Shown here one piece after another: positions 25,036 to 37,240 of a stretch of 64,000 nucleotides of DNA. The notes under the pieces are model-generated. The model was not told the DNA's origin and did not search any database. It was given only the letters and a program-made list of their open reading frames with translations. The stretch is from Atherinomorus stipes (taxonomy: Eukaryota > Chordata > Actinopteri > Atheriniformes > Atherinidae). The DNA is taken from assembly GCA_023101725.1 (NCBI GenBank), contig JALJCO010003433.1, positions 558,001 to 622,000 of the forward strand, given 5' to 3'. A program made the position numbers and the translations under genes. How positions within the stretch are numbered: position 1 is the first letter of the stretch; each line of letters starts with the position of its first letter.

Positions 25036-25368
25036 GTATATGTACTTTGTATTGAACCATCAGCAATATGTATTAAATAACAAACAATAGAGAATTTTCT
25101 ATTTATTTTATCATCTTGTCTTCTGATGACGAGCTCTGTGTTGTTAATTCCGCAAATCTGTGTTGAACTACATTCAGATCTGGCATTTGGAACGACTTTG
25201 GTTCTCATGTGAAGTATGAACCTGAACATAAGGCACATTGGGTTAAGAAAAGGCATGAAAATGTTTTTTTTTTTTCTTTTTGTATTAAAAAAATATCTAA
25301 CTGTGACATTAAAAGTATGAAAAAACTGAAGTGAACTGTAAATCTTTTGTATTGCTGCACCATTAATC
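25036..25368. mobile_element. hAT-like MITE, copy B, inverted relative to copy A
   Basis: Reading the complement of copy A beside this stretch aligns throughout: TTTGTATTGAACCATC near the left, TTATTTTATCATCTTGTCTT and TGACGAG in the middle, GGCATGAAAATGT further on, and the end TATTGCTGCACCATTAAT. Its left terminus has merged into the TA tract. Confidence 0.65.
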
Positions 25369-25384
25369 ATCCATAATCCACCAT

Positions 25385-25905
25385 CGCAGATGAAAAGAGA
25401 TGTTCTTAAGAAACAGGAAGAAATCCAACAAAGACACAAGCTGTAATAGATGCTTCTGGCTCTTTTTTGCTCATCAGAATGTCTCCTTAGAATCCTTAGA
25501 AGGATGGCTGTCAAGAAGGCCTTCTTAAGAAAGAAACATAGGGTAAAAGGTTGAAGTACACCAAATTACACCAAAAAGTGGACTGAAAATCATCAGCATC
25601 AGGTCTTGGAGTGATGAATCCTGCAAAGAGGCCAGACCTCAACATTACTAAAGCAGTGTAGATCGTCTTAACAGAACAGAAAAAAAAGAGCTTCAAGATG
25701 TCTTGAGAGCTATTTCCAATGACTACTTAAAGAAATTACAAGAATGTTTGGCTATAAGGGTTCAGACTGTGTTGGAGAATAAAGGTGGAGATACTAAATA
25801 TTGATTTTTAAGCTTGTGAGAAAAAAATATATAGTTTTGCCTCATGTAGTATATTTCTGTTTATGTCTGCATGTTCCAATAAGTCACTGCACCTTTTTAC
25901 TGGTT
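25385..25905 (+). mobile_element. Tc1-like transposon 3' fragment
   Basis: The plus strand contains AGGCCAGACCTCAACATTACT (the DNA behind a P-D-L-N-I motif near the third catalytic residue), ACTACTTAAAGAAATTACAAG, GGTTCAGACTGTGTTGGA and the tail AATAAGTCACTGCACCTTTT, all typical of a fish Tc1 family. The 5' half is missing and the frame is broken. Confidence 0.72.
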
Positions 25906-28900
25906 TGCCTGGCAAGACACTAAGATATACGTAGAGGGGTGGCAGTGCACAGAACTGTAGCTCACATCCTCACACTGAGGCAATAAAGGAAAATCAAACA
26001 CAAAACAGCCAGTCTCCTCTGCTCATTCATTTTCTGCAAAGAAGCAATGATGAAAAATCTGACCATCAAACTGTCCTTATGAAAATGGTGATGTTGGCAG
26101 GAGAAGCATCAGGAGCTGCAGCCTAGCTGATGGAAGCAGACCAACACCCTGTTGGTGACAGACACACAGGTGATCTCAAGCCAATCATTACCTCCCCCAT
26201 CACACCCCCATGCACTTCTCTGCTCTCACACTGCATTTCTTTTATGTCTGTATGTATGACTCTTTACCATCTCTGCCATCGTTCTATTAACCCATCCCTC
26301 TCAGCAGAGGAGCTGGAGCAATCTCAGCCAGGCAAAACCAATTCAAGAGACAGTGTAAAGCCCTCCACTCCGACTAAGCTCCAAGTGGAGCTCTTGAACA
26401 GAAAATGATGTTTTCACAGCTTTCTAACACTGAATTAATGCCAATTATAATGGCTTTCTGAGATGAAGATGAAGTGAAAGCAGCTGCTGTATTTTAAGCC
26501 AAAGAGCATATTTGTCAGAGCTGAACGTTAATGTGACTTGATTCCAACTTTTGGCAGCTGCAATTTGCATTCAGAGTGTTGGACAACACTTCAGTGTTTT
26601 TTTTTTTTATTCCCACCTCTCCAACCTCACACCACTCTCATCTTACTCTCTCCCACATCTTCTCATCACAGTGAAGTGGTGTCAAAACAGAGTAACAAAG
26701 GCAGCCTGGGAAAATGGAGATTTCAGACACATCATCTGCTTCATATACAAATCTTCACATGATTAACGGGATAAAAAAGAACAAAGCGCTGCAGATTGTT
26801 TTAAAATAAGTAAAGCTATGAAGAGGAGACTGTCTCAAAAGGAGGGAAAATGATTGCACTTTGGATGGTGGTTAATTGTGATAAAGCACTCTGCTCACAG
26901 AAAGCCCACACATATCCATATAGCTTCTCAAATGCCACCAAGTGGAGGTAACCTAAACACTCTGTGTTGACTACTTGAAAGCATAATTATAGTCTTAAAC
27001 AGTGTGTAACAAGTCCAGACACCATCATTAAATACAATGTTTTGTTCCCAGAATCTCAGTTTCTTCAAATGAGAGTGCTGAATGGAGACTATGGAGCATT
27101 TAAGTGTTAGTCATTAAAAATTTCTTGTTTGCTGGTGTAATTAGAAGCACAACCAGAATTAAAGCAGCAAGGAAATGGAAAATCTAAATGAAGCAATGCA
27201 ACTGTTCTATTATATAAAATCATCCGTGCAGCAGCATAAAAGGTTGTCTGGGTGTAAAGGGACCAGCTAACACTGAAATTATATTACCTACATGCGTAAC
27301 ATAGCTCATTGTTGTGCGAATCTTTCAGCAGAAACTTAAAACATAGAGACTGAAAATTAGAATCATGGATAATTTGAAATTTTGTTATATATTTGTTGAA
27401 TAATTCTCAAAAAGGATAAGATTTAAAGTTTCAGGGCTGCAAACTTTGATATGAAAATAAAATAAGTCTAGATTTTTGTATTTTTATGAGTATTCGGGAG
27501 GTTAGGTATAAATCGCAAAACAACCTTCAGCTCTGTGAAGAAAGTTTGATGTTTGAATGAATCACACGATTCTGTGTTGTGCTTTAAACAACATTTCAAA
27601 ACCGGTTGAGAGACTTTGTGAACAGATGGTGCGAAACTGCACCAAAATGTCCATTTTGGAGACCTCGTCCGAAATAAAACTTCTCTAATTTTCTCTAATT
27701 CTCTAAAAACTTTCTCTAATTTTTTACTTTATCAGAGTTGTTCTTTGCAGAGACACTGTAATGTTCACACATTGCAAAAAATTGAAGATGTCATTAGAGA
27801 TATTCACATTCAAGAGAAAGTGAGTGCTTTTTTTTAAAGCAAGCCTAAAACTTTTTTTAAATTTGTGGTGTGTACCATCTTCATATATTCTTAAACAGGA
27901 GCACACTGATATCTACACATCTTAACAGATCTCTCAAGTATTCCCTTTACTGTGATTCAAAAAGTATTAAAATACATCTTGTGGTTGAAGAACACACTCA
28001 TTTCATTATGGGTACATTCAATTTTCAAACAGAAGCTTCATAAATAGGCACAAACATCATGGATTGCAAATTATTCACGGCTACTTTTGAAGTAAACGTG
28101 CTCTCATGCATTCTTAATAAACATGTTGCCTCTTTTTAGTTTGAAAATTGAAAAATATAATCAGAAAATAAAAAATGTACCTGGATTCAGTTCATATGTT
28201 CCTTTAAGCGTATTTTCTGTTTGCAATCAACAGCATTGAAACATTTTTATTGGGTTTTTGATTTCAGGGTTGTAACAAGAAAGAATTTCTATGGGAGAAA
28301 AAAATGAAAGAAAATTCCATTTTAACTGGAGGACCATTAAACTCACAATATGACTGATTTCAGTTGTTATAAACACAAATAATCTTTCCATCCAATTAGT
28401 CTGTTTGGCTTCATGAGTTTGTAGCGAATACAACAACATAATTATTGCAGCAAATTTAATATTAAAAATATGCTGATGATTAAATACTTGGGTTTGCAAA
28501 CAGAATCTAATTATTGTTTCTTAATGAAAATTTCAAACCATATCATTTTTATTTAATTAAACTGGTTTGATGCCTAAAGAATATTTTTACTCTTCTATAT
28601 ACTTTCATTTTTAAGCTGTCAGCATCTCAAATATTGGCATGTCTGCTTGCTCATGTTGCTGTTGTTGATTTCAAAAGGAGTTTGAGTTGAATACTATTTT
28701 CTTGCAGTGTGAAGTGTAGCTGAAATTAGAGTTGAAATATCACACACCGTGCAGGCAGAGTATCACAAGTGTAGTGTAACCCTCAGCGATAATCGCACCT
28801 GTTGACACCATCTGGAGCATCAGCGTCGCTTTTGCATATTCACTCCTTCTATAGTCGCATTCAGACTCCTCAGACCTCACCTAGACGGGTGATGTGTGCT

Positions 28901-31900
28901 TTTTGATCAATCATTTATCAGCCGAGTCAAGCAGGTCATGCATCACAGCCTTCTCCGATGGAAGAGACGCCGCATATTTCCTCTGGAAAATATCCATCCA
29001 GCGTATCCTGATTGGATGGCAGTGGAGCAGAAATGGAGTTGATGCACAGGTGTAAGACTGCTACTGATGATATCTTTGTTTTAAAAAGAAAAAGAACCTC
29101 TGTGCACATTGACTGACATAAAGTTTGAATTTGTCATGCCTCAAAATAGCAGATTTACAGGACAAATATTGTTTTATTTGAGGAAATTGTTCAAGCATTA
29201 GAAAGTGCGGTAGAGGATTGGGCTTTGTGTGATGGCTCTTCTCTGGAGGCTCTGCTGCTGTTGTACAAACCTCATTAAAATGAGCAGCGATAATGGGAAC
29301 AAGCTTGATTATCTAGCTAATGACATGTTGTCTCATAAAGAAACCGAAGGGCTTCAGCACAGACATTAACTATTGTACAACACTGCATAGGGTACAAACA
29401 GATGATAATTGTGACACAGCGGCCAGATGACCAGCGCTAATACTCTGCATGTCTAAGCAGAAGACAAGGTCACAGGCAGGTTAAAGAGTTTACAAAACCA
29501 GGTTAATTTCTTTCTGAGCTCAGTTTGTGCAACTCAGAAATCATATATGCAATCTAACAAGACATACAGACAGTAGGTTTGGAGATTTGCCAAACTGTCG
29601 CATTACTGATGCAGCATTTGGCTGTTTATGACCACAGCTTTCTCTTTTTTTTAATTACCAGATACATTTCACGCTGGCCTGCATGCAACACTGGCAGGTT
29701 TCTGCAGCAGGTTCCTGTTGCAGGAAGCATAACAAACGTCTATTGACAGAGAGGTTGCAGTGGGTCGGTGGCAGTCTGCCCAGGAGCAGAGGGGCGTTTT
29801 TGTGTGTGTGTGTGTTTTCTGAGTGTGGACACCCATTTGCTCTTTTCCCCCTCACACAGAACCTCTATTGTGATGTGTCTGGCACTTTGCAGCAACATTT
29901 GAGGAGGGGTTTCTGCCATTTCCCTGCCTGACTCTGGAACGAGTGAAAGATTACATCCTGAATTATGTTTCTGAGTGGTGCTGTGGAAAGGGCAAAATGT
30001 CAAATTAAATGTGAAGATTCTCTTTTAAGAAATCAGATTTGTTTCCAACATTTGCCCAATTATATGTATAGTCTATTTGATACCCATTTAAAACATGTCA
30101 TCTGATGTAATTATAGACAGCATCTTATCTAAAAGTCCCTTAAATGTCCTTTAAATGTCAGATCCCTCTGCTTGCTTTTAAATGAAAGCTAAGTAGCCAA
30201 AGTATAAGGTCTCATCATCATCGTCACATTTCTAGTGTGATGTGCTGTTGACATTTGGGATGTCTCAGCTGTCAGGCTGGTGTTTAGAGATCACCTCGCT
30301 GCAGGATCAAATGTCAGCCCAGGTGACTGCCTCCCCTCTCCTGCCCCACACTGGAGCCCACCTCCCCTGTCAGTCATCCTCATTCCAGCATAGGGGAGAC
30401 TGAGCGAGTCCAGTCACATCTGTTGTTTTATAGGCAGCCTGCGTTCAGCCCCAGGGATCTCATTATTTCCTGGCTTGTTGAGAGAATCGTTCTTGAGGCA
30501 CTCAGCCGCACAGCAATGCATACACGCAAAAAACACTGGATCCTTCCAGACAAAAATGCAGGCGCGTGTTGCTCACAATGCTTGAAACTTTCTTAGCTAC
30601 ATACAGAGACAAACAGGATGCTGGAAAGATGATGCAGAGAAAAACTGCAGCTTTAGTGCAGCATGCAAAACAATTAGTGACACCCCACCTTTGTATTCAG
30701 CGCTTGTATTCCACCTCATGATTGTTGATCTGGGATTAACTTTGACTGCAAACAAACCCAAAAGGTGAGCAAATGCAGCATCAAAAGTCAAAACAGCAGC
30801 TATCAGGAAGCAGGGGTGTGCTGGTTTAGACTTGGGGTCAGCAACATTTCGTAAAGAGACTTTGTAGACTGATTCTCTTTGCCATGATGGGCAATGTTAA
30901 AAAAAAGCAATGAGTCTATATTTGTGTGTAAAACAGGAAGAAGTGAGGTAATATGGGACAAATATGAGAGGTGGAATACACATCCTGCATGCTGGGATGG
31001 GTTTGTTGTTGCTCGCCATTGTGTCATTATATGAGTGCAGGTTACCCATTTACTCTGCAGCGTTAATTACATCCACACATAGCCGCAAACTGGGACATGC
31101 ACATGCACATGCATGATATGCAAATAAGCTGGTCTGTCAACAGCTGTGTCCTTCATCTAAATACATGGTATCCCATCGGATACATCTATGGTGCTCTAAA
31201 GTCATCACTAGACAATAAAGTCAAGACTACAGTATGAAGAAGAGAACTCCAATGATTTCTTTTGGGCCAGCAAATTCTTTTTACTAGATAGAAACCTCCA
31301 AAAGAATCTGGCTCAGGGCCGCCCCTGCCTTTTACTGCAGGAGCAAGGGAAAGATTGATGAGAGAAAAGATGAGTGCTGAGAAATAATGACAATACACAG
31401 AATAAGTAACTGCTGGTCAGACATCAGTAACCCCAGAACAAAATATACCTGCAGAAAGATACAGGAAAAAGAAAAGAGAAAAGAAAAAGGGCATGCTTCA
31501 GGTCCAGCAGGCCTACAGTAAAGCAGCACAATCTATAGATGTTTCAGGTTCTCCTGATTACATGCCTGACTGAAAAGAACGTTTAAAGCGTGAAGTGTAA
31601 GAGTAATTAAGTTGTCTTCTTTCTGAAACTGTCTAAGAGCCTGGCTCTGTGTTTTTCTTGTTATGGTAATATTATCTTTGGTTTATGATAATTATGACCT
31701 GATAGGTATTAAACTTAGACCAGTGCCATGATTTCTTGTTAATATTTCATTTTTGTAATGTGTGGCTTAGTGTACACTATAGGCACTTTGATTAGAGTAT
31801 TTAATCTTCTTTTAAATTTCAGTCAATTGTATTGCAATTATACTGTATTGTATCCTGATTGTGATTTTCTTTTTGTATGTCTATCTGGAATATGGAAATA

Positions 31901-31960
31901 GCTTAATGCTAAATCTGGTGTACTGCATATGGTCCTTTAAATGAAATAAATGAAATAAAT
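25906..31960. other. no gene seen
   Basis: About 6 kb without a supportable gene or clear repeat. Short features are a (GT)n run near 29799-29815 and a pyrimidine-rich block near 26595-26660. No splice-flanked exon was recognised on either strand. Confidence 0.5.
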
Positions 31961-31969
31961 AAAAAAAAA

Positions 31970-32530
31970 AAAACCAATCTCTTAAAGGTGACAGCAACAA
32001 CTTTTTCACCAAAACATTTTTTTTTGTTTTATCAATTTTGACGAGTCTAACAAGTAAATATTTACCTCTGATTACCATGCCAACATAGGGATTCTTCGCT
32101 ATTAGCATTAGCACCGGAGCTAGCACTCCGGCACTAATGCTAGCTGTAGAAATTGCATGATCATTGCCTTACATTTCTCAAATTCATTCATTTACTACCT
32201 TCAGGTAGCAAAGGGGCTCAAAAGCCCCATGGAGGTTGCCACTTTCCTCCTGTACATGGAAGTTAAACATTTGCTAATGTTCATCAAATGTTGGGTGGGT
32301 GATTTTTTTTCCATGAGCATTTTTTTTTTTTTTACAATATTGCCTAAAATTTCTTTCACATCCATACTGCAGCAAATTAATTGAATGCATAAAAAAAAAA
32401 AAATAGCTGTGCAACAGACAGGACTGAAAAAACCCCATCCAATCATCTTGGCCAGTCCATTCAGGATGAGTGGATGGTGAGATTGTCAATCAAATTTCAC
32501 TGCCATTTGTCCCTCCACTTTCCCATATTT
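31970..32530. repeat. interspersed repeat, related to the mrc2 intronic copy at 59.75-60.0 kb
   Basis: CTTTCACATCCATACTGCAG, ACAGGACTGAAAAAA and CATCCAATCATCTTGGCC... GCCATTTGTC recur with substitutions at 59800-59990. The part at 32105-32150 contains a short near-palindrome (GCTAGCACTCCGGCACTAATGCTAGC region). Class unknown. Confidence 0.55.
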
Positions 32531-32539
32531 CTTGTGCTC

Positions 32540-33467
32540 TGGAGGTGTAAGTATTCCAACACAGACATGTGAGATGCGACTGCACCAGCAGCTTCAGTGT
32601 GCATCGGATACAACTGGCAGCTAACTGAGCAATGTATCTTTCTTGGTGTGTCTGAATCGGTAAAAACCCATGGTTACACCGATTATTATATAGTTTGTCT
32701 CCTCGTCACACATATTTCTGAGGCTCTTGAACGTACCATCACTATCTTTTAAGTTTCGTTTTTAAAACATGGGAGCCGAGGTGGCGCAGCCGCAGCAGGT
32801 AAACAACAAATACGGAGTGAGGAGACAGCAGGTGAAGAGGACTTCTTTAGCATCTCTGAGGACACACAAGTCAAAAGTTTGGCGATACTTGAAAGATGGA
32901 AAACTTGACAAGAAATCTGTGGTTTGAAAGCAATGTCTCGCTGCTATAAAAGACATCAGCAGCATGACGAATATGGCTAGGTGGCCGGCATGGTATGGAT
33001 TCCTCTTTCCCCCACATCGTCCTCAGATGATTCTACTGATGAACATAAATATGGAGGTGAGCAGAAGCAGAACTGGTGAGAAAATTTCTTGTTTTCTTTC
33101 ACAAAAATGACACTTCTTGACAGAATCTCTGTTTGTACCAGAGTGAACTGCATCAGTTTAAGAGAATTATTAGTTTGATTAATAGAAAACAATAAAAAAC
33201 ATAAGTATTAAAAACATCCTTCACAGGGAAAGGGAGAAGAAAAAAATAATTGTGATGATTCTTGGAAACCAGATGGAGACTTGTAAATTATTTGATTTGT
33301 GTTGAATAGTTTTGAATTGAATCGTATTGTATAAAGTCAAATCATTGTCAAATCATTTGTGAATCGCATCGGCAGGAGGCTTCACTGCATCGTGAATGTA
33401 TCGTATCGCTGGCAGTATATCGAGATGCGTATCAAATCAGCCTCCTTGGTGGAGATTCACATCCCTA
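32540..33467 (+). mobile_element. hAT-like element with a broken BED zinc finger
   Basis: From 32871 the plus strand reads SKVWRYLKDGKLDKKSVV, stop, KQCLAAIKDISSMTNM, the pattern of a BED finger found at the N-terminus of hAT transposases. The codon where the first zinc-ligand cysteine belongs is TGA. The outer ends GGAGGTGTAAGTATT and its loose complement GAGATTCACATCCCTA may be the terminal repeats. The downstream catalytic region is missing, leaving about 0.9 kb. Confidence 0.55.
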
Positions 33468-33599
33468 TCAGATATTAGTGTGGTGTCAATGATAAGATGA
33501 ATAGACTAGACATGTCACTGCAATTTTTGAAAACGCGACTTCATTTAGCAGGCGCTAACAGATTTAGTAATTGGTTGGCTACTATTAGCCAGCAAAGCA

Positions 33600-34080
33600 G
33601 CTGTAGGTCAAGGTAGCGGCAGGGTTGCCAACTGTCCTTTAGAATATGGAGTTGTTCCTTATTTAGTCATCAATCGTGTCCGGAAATTTTATTGGTTCAG
33701 TACTGACGGTCCAAATAATACGAGATCAAATCGCATCCTGTACTAGTTCAATACAAACAGTTTTGAAACAGAACAGGATGCATTTTGTTCAGTATTTTCA
33801 TAAACGTCTAATACACGTCTGTCACATATAATGGGAGTGGGGGTGGAATGAACTGGCCTCTCTACAAGGCATTATCTGCAGCAAAACTCTGTAATTCACC
33901 AATTCTATGAGTACTATTTTCCTGTACCCCAAAATCTCTATTCATGGCATGAATAAACATTATTCTGCTTAGGGCCCTCTGAAATCCAGAGCCGGCTCTG
34001 GCCGGTTTTGTAACAATGCTAATGCTAATTGAGTAAATGAACATTAGTCTGACACCTACTGGTGGGGAGGAATTCAAATT
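33600..34080. repeat. interspersed repeat sequence
   Basis: The stretch opens with GGCAGGGTTGCCAACTGTCC, a common start in fish repeats, and its later half is shared with 12.33-12.41 kb. Boundaries are unclear. Confidence 0.4.
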
Positions 34081-36999
34081 GTAGCTATCACCTTTTAGTA
34101 GTTGGTTTTATGAGCCAAAAGTCATCAAAAAAGTGGGCACAAAAAATGACAAAATTATAACTACAACCAGCTTTTTACTTGAAAGACAGCAACAATGAAC
34201 ATGAAGCTGAAGTGTGAGTTCAATAAAGAAGATATCTTTCCTAACGCCTGCTATCATTATCTGGTATTTGGGCTCTTCATCTTGTGATGCTTTGTCACTT
34301 CCACTTTCCCACCATGTAAAACTCACGTCAATCGTAATTCTGTCACCCCAACTCTGGTCCAGTGTTCATCTTACCTGATGCATGTAGAGCCAATCAGTCT
34401 GATCCATTATGATGTCACAATTATATTCATTATATACATTTCTGCATTCTGAGATGAAGACACCACATGTTACAACTTTCATTTTATCCTGGAGGCTCAT
34501 GTTGCAACCCTGCTTCGCTTTACGGCACAACAGCAACTGGATCACAACACGCTGGCAGTTCTGAGCCAGCACCACAGCTGTTTCAGCAAAGACGTGCAGC
34601 AGGGCATTATCAGAGGAAGCAAAATAAAGAGAAAGAGACAGTGACAGCATCAGACTGACTTTGACTGGCTGCAGAGAGCTCAAAAGAGACAGGATGCAAA
34701 ACAGATGGCGAATTAGCCTTTGTTAGGGGCCGCCAAAGTTAAGTCGTGTTGCTTTAACTACATCTTCTGTTATGTCATACCCCCTCAATGTAACTGCTTT
34801 CTCCTCTTCCTCACTTATCTGATCCCTTTCTTGACTTGATGCACTAAGGTTTGATAACAAAAAATGCATTTCAAATTAAATTCCTATAAATTAATTTATA
34901 TATTAATGTATATAACCTTGCAGTTTATCTCCAAGTGTTCTACTTTTTGTATGGTTGCCATAACTGAATAGAAGTGCTGAAACTAAAGTTTTAAAGGCCT
35001 ACTTATTTTTTAGATTTTTAAAAATTCTTTTTTTCCTTTTTTTCTTTTTAGCTTACTGGGAGATGATGTCTGTTTCAATTGCAAAAGACATATATGAGGT
35101 AGAGATGGACAAAGAAGAAAAATAAACAATGAAATATATTACTTAGAAAGTTGTAGTTACCTTACAGTGAGTTTCTCTTAATACCTGCTGTTTTGCCATA
35201 AGAAAATAAAGACAAACCTCTGAAAATTATCCTACACCTCTGCCATGACAACCAGCTGGCACGACAAACTATATATACTGTATATATATTGTTGCCATGA
35301 AACAACGAACGCACTTAAGCTCAATTTTCTTTTGAATCTTCTCCTTTCATTTTTCACTCTCACTTTCAGTGTCCATTAAATAATTCAGCACACTCTTCAC
35401 TTTTAGTGAACGCTTCCAACGTGCACTCTTACCCCTCTGTTTGGATGAGATGCCGTGCACATGCAGGCAAAGTATGTCAGAGTTTTTAACATTTGAGAAT
35501 TCCAGTCTAGCCAGTGGGTCAAGATCAGGAGCATTAAAATTCATAAAGGAGAGCTTTAAATCTGACAGCATGTCAGGCACGGAGAAAGGAGATGAGATGA
35601 TAAACATACAAGCCTCAGGTCAACATGCCCAGACAACAAGCCTCAGGCCAATGTCTTTTCGTTCCCCCAGCCCGGCTCGCTGGCTGCATTTCTGTCCACA
35701 CAGAGTAGCTGACCTGTCTTGCAGTAAACTTTATAGAGTAAGACATTTCAACCCACAACATTTCAACTTTATAAAATGACAATCCAAATCTTAGTTTGGG
35801 TAATTCAGCAGTTCTTTGAACCTCCCTTGCAAAGACGGAGAGCTGATGGCTTCCGTGCCCCAGCTACAGCAGATTAACCTGCTTGTCCAAGTGGAGAGGA
35901 ACAGAAACTTTGAACAGACTGAAATCCGACTTTAAAAGACTTTTAATCCGCAGACTATCTTAATGGTGTACAAGCTGAAAATGTCCTTGATCTGATGCAT
36001 GGCTGCGAGGCGAGCTCCACCACAGTTTCCTATTTTTAATATAATCTCTCGCCAAAGGCTACACACCAGCTTAGACAATCCTTTTTAACCAGCTTCTTAT
36101 CCAGCCCCTTGTCCACCCTGTGACAGTCAGTTAAATGCTCTCTGTGCACGTTTCTCAGCAGAATAGTTGGTGTTATTTTTTCCTTTTTTCTTTCTTTTTT
36201 GTTTTTATTACTATATTTTCTTTATGGACAATATTGAGACCATTCTTTGTGACAGACACATGCTGTCTGCATCCAATACGTCAAGCATGAACAATCAACT
36301 TGATTGATGAATGTCAATAAATAAATGAACAAAATAATAAATAAATAAATAAATCTATTGTGGAAGTCTAGAATAGAAGGACTTTGTTTATAGAATATTT
36401 GTTAAATTAAAACAAGCAAAAAGATCTTAGAAGAAAATTAGAACATGTACAAGCCAAAGCAACATGATGATTGAAATCCTATTCCCGCATTTATCAATCC
36501 CCTTAAAATCTGTGTAATGTTGATGTAATTCAGGCATATGTGTTTCAGCCAGAGAACAATTTTTGAGAAGAAGCTTGATTATATCCACCAGTGATTTTGT
36601 CCTACTCTTTGATTAATTCAGGGTTTTACTAATAATGTGACACATAAGAATCATCTTATGAACATGTAAACAAGGGTAAAAACATGATTTTTATTTGACA
36701 TTGCATCAACACATTAAAATGTATTGCAAATCTAAGAGGGGTTTACTGTACAGTATTGTAGGGAGTATCATAAAAGGAAATAAAATCTTTTTGAGTCTCT
36801 ATATGCAGCATTAAACCTTTATAAAACAGCAAAGAAATGCTAGAAGATAGAAGATCTATATTCTTACCTGGGTTCACAGCACCTCTCCTTCTGTCTGACT
36901 GTGGCCTTTTCTATCCTTACAAACTGGAGGAAGTACTGGCTTTATCTTTACAAAGGTAAACCACAGATGCTCAAGAGCGAATGCAGCTTTTAATGAACC
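34081..36999. other. no gene seen
   Basis: AT-rich sequence; (AAAT)n-like stretch at 36320-36356 and a short TATATACTG palindrome near 35270-35290. The overlapping frames near 35347-35779 are open on both strands but unrecognised. Confidence 0.5.
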
Positions 37000-37240
37000 G
37001 CTGAAGAGTTCATTTGCAAAAACAGCTAAACACCGTTGTGGAAAAACAGAGTTAACTGCTTTTCGTCGCTGTCGGATCCAAACCTCCTATCTCCATGTTA
37101 CATCGTTAAAACCTCCTACATCATGTGAGCTTGATTTGATGAAAACATTCAAAAAGTAAATGAGTTTATTTGCAAAAGCAGTTAACTCCATTTTCCACAA
37201 TGGTGTTTAACTGTTTTTGCAAATGAACTCTTTAACTGCT
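37000..37240. mobile_element. fold-back MITE, 241 bp
   Basis: About 60 bp at the left (AGAGTTCATTTGCAAAAACA, CTAAACACCGTTGTGGAAAA, GAGTTAACTGCTTTT) is repeated in inverted orientation at the right (AAAAGCAGTTAACTC, TTTTCCACAATGGTGTTTAA, TGTTTTTGCAAATGAACTCT). The roughly 110-bp centre is unrelated. No coding capacity. Superfamily not assigned. Confidence 0.72.

Noticed and set aside
24951..25514. 187-codon minus-strand frame, the longest in the window
   Set aside because: It crosses the (TA)n tract, a hAT-like MITE and the start of a Tc1 fragment; it arises from these joined repeats.
35347..35779. Overlapping frames on both strands near 35.5 kb
   Set aside because: Looked for known domains and splice sites in both directions and found none.
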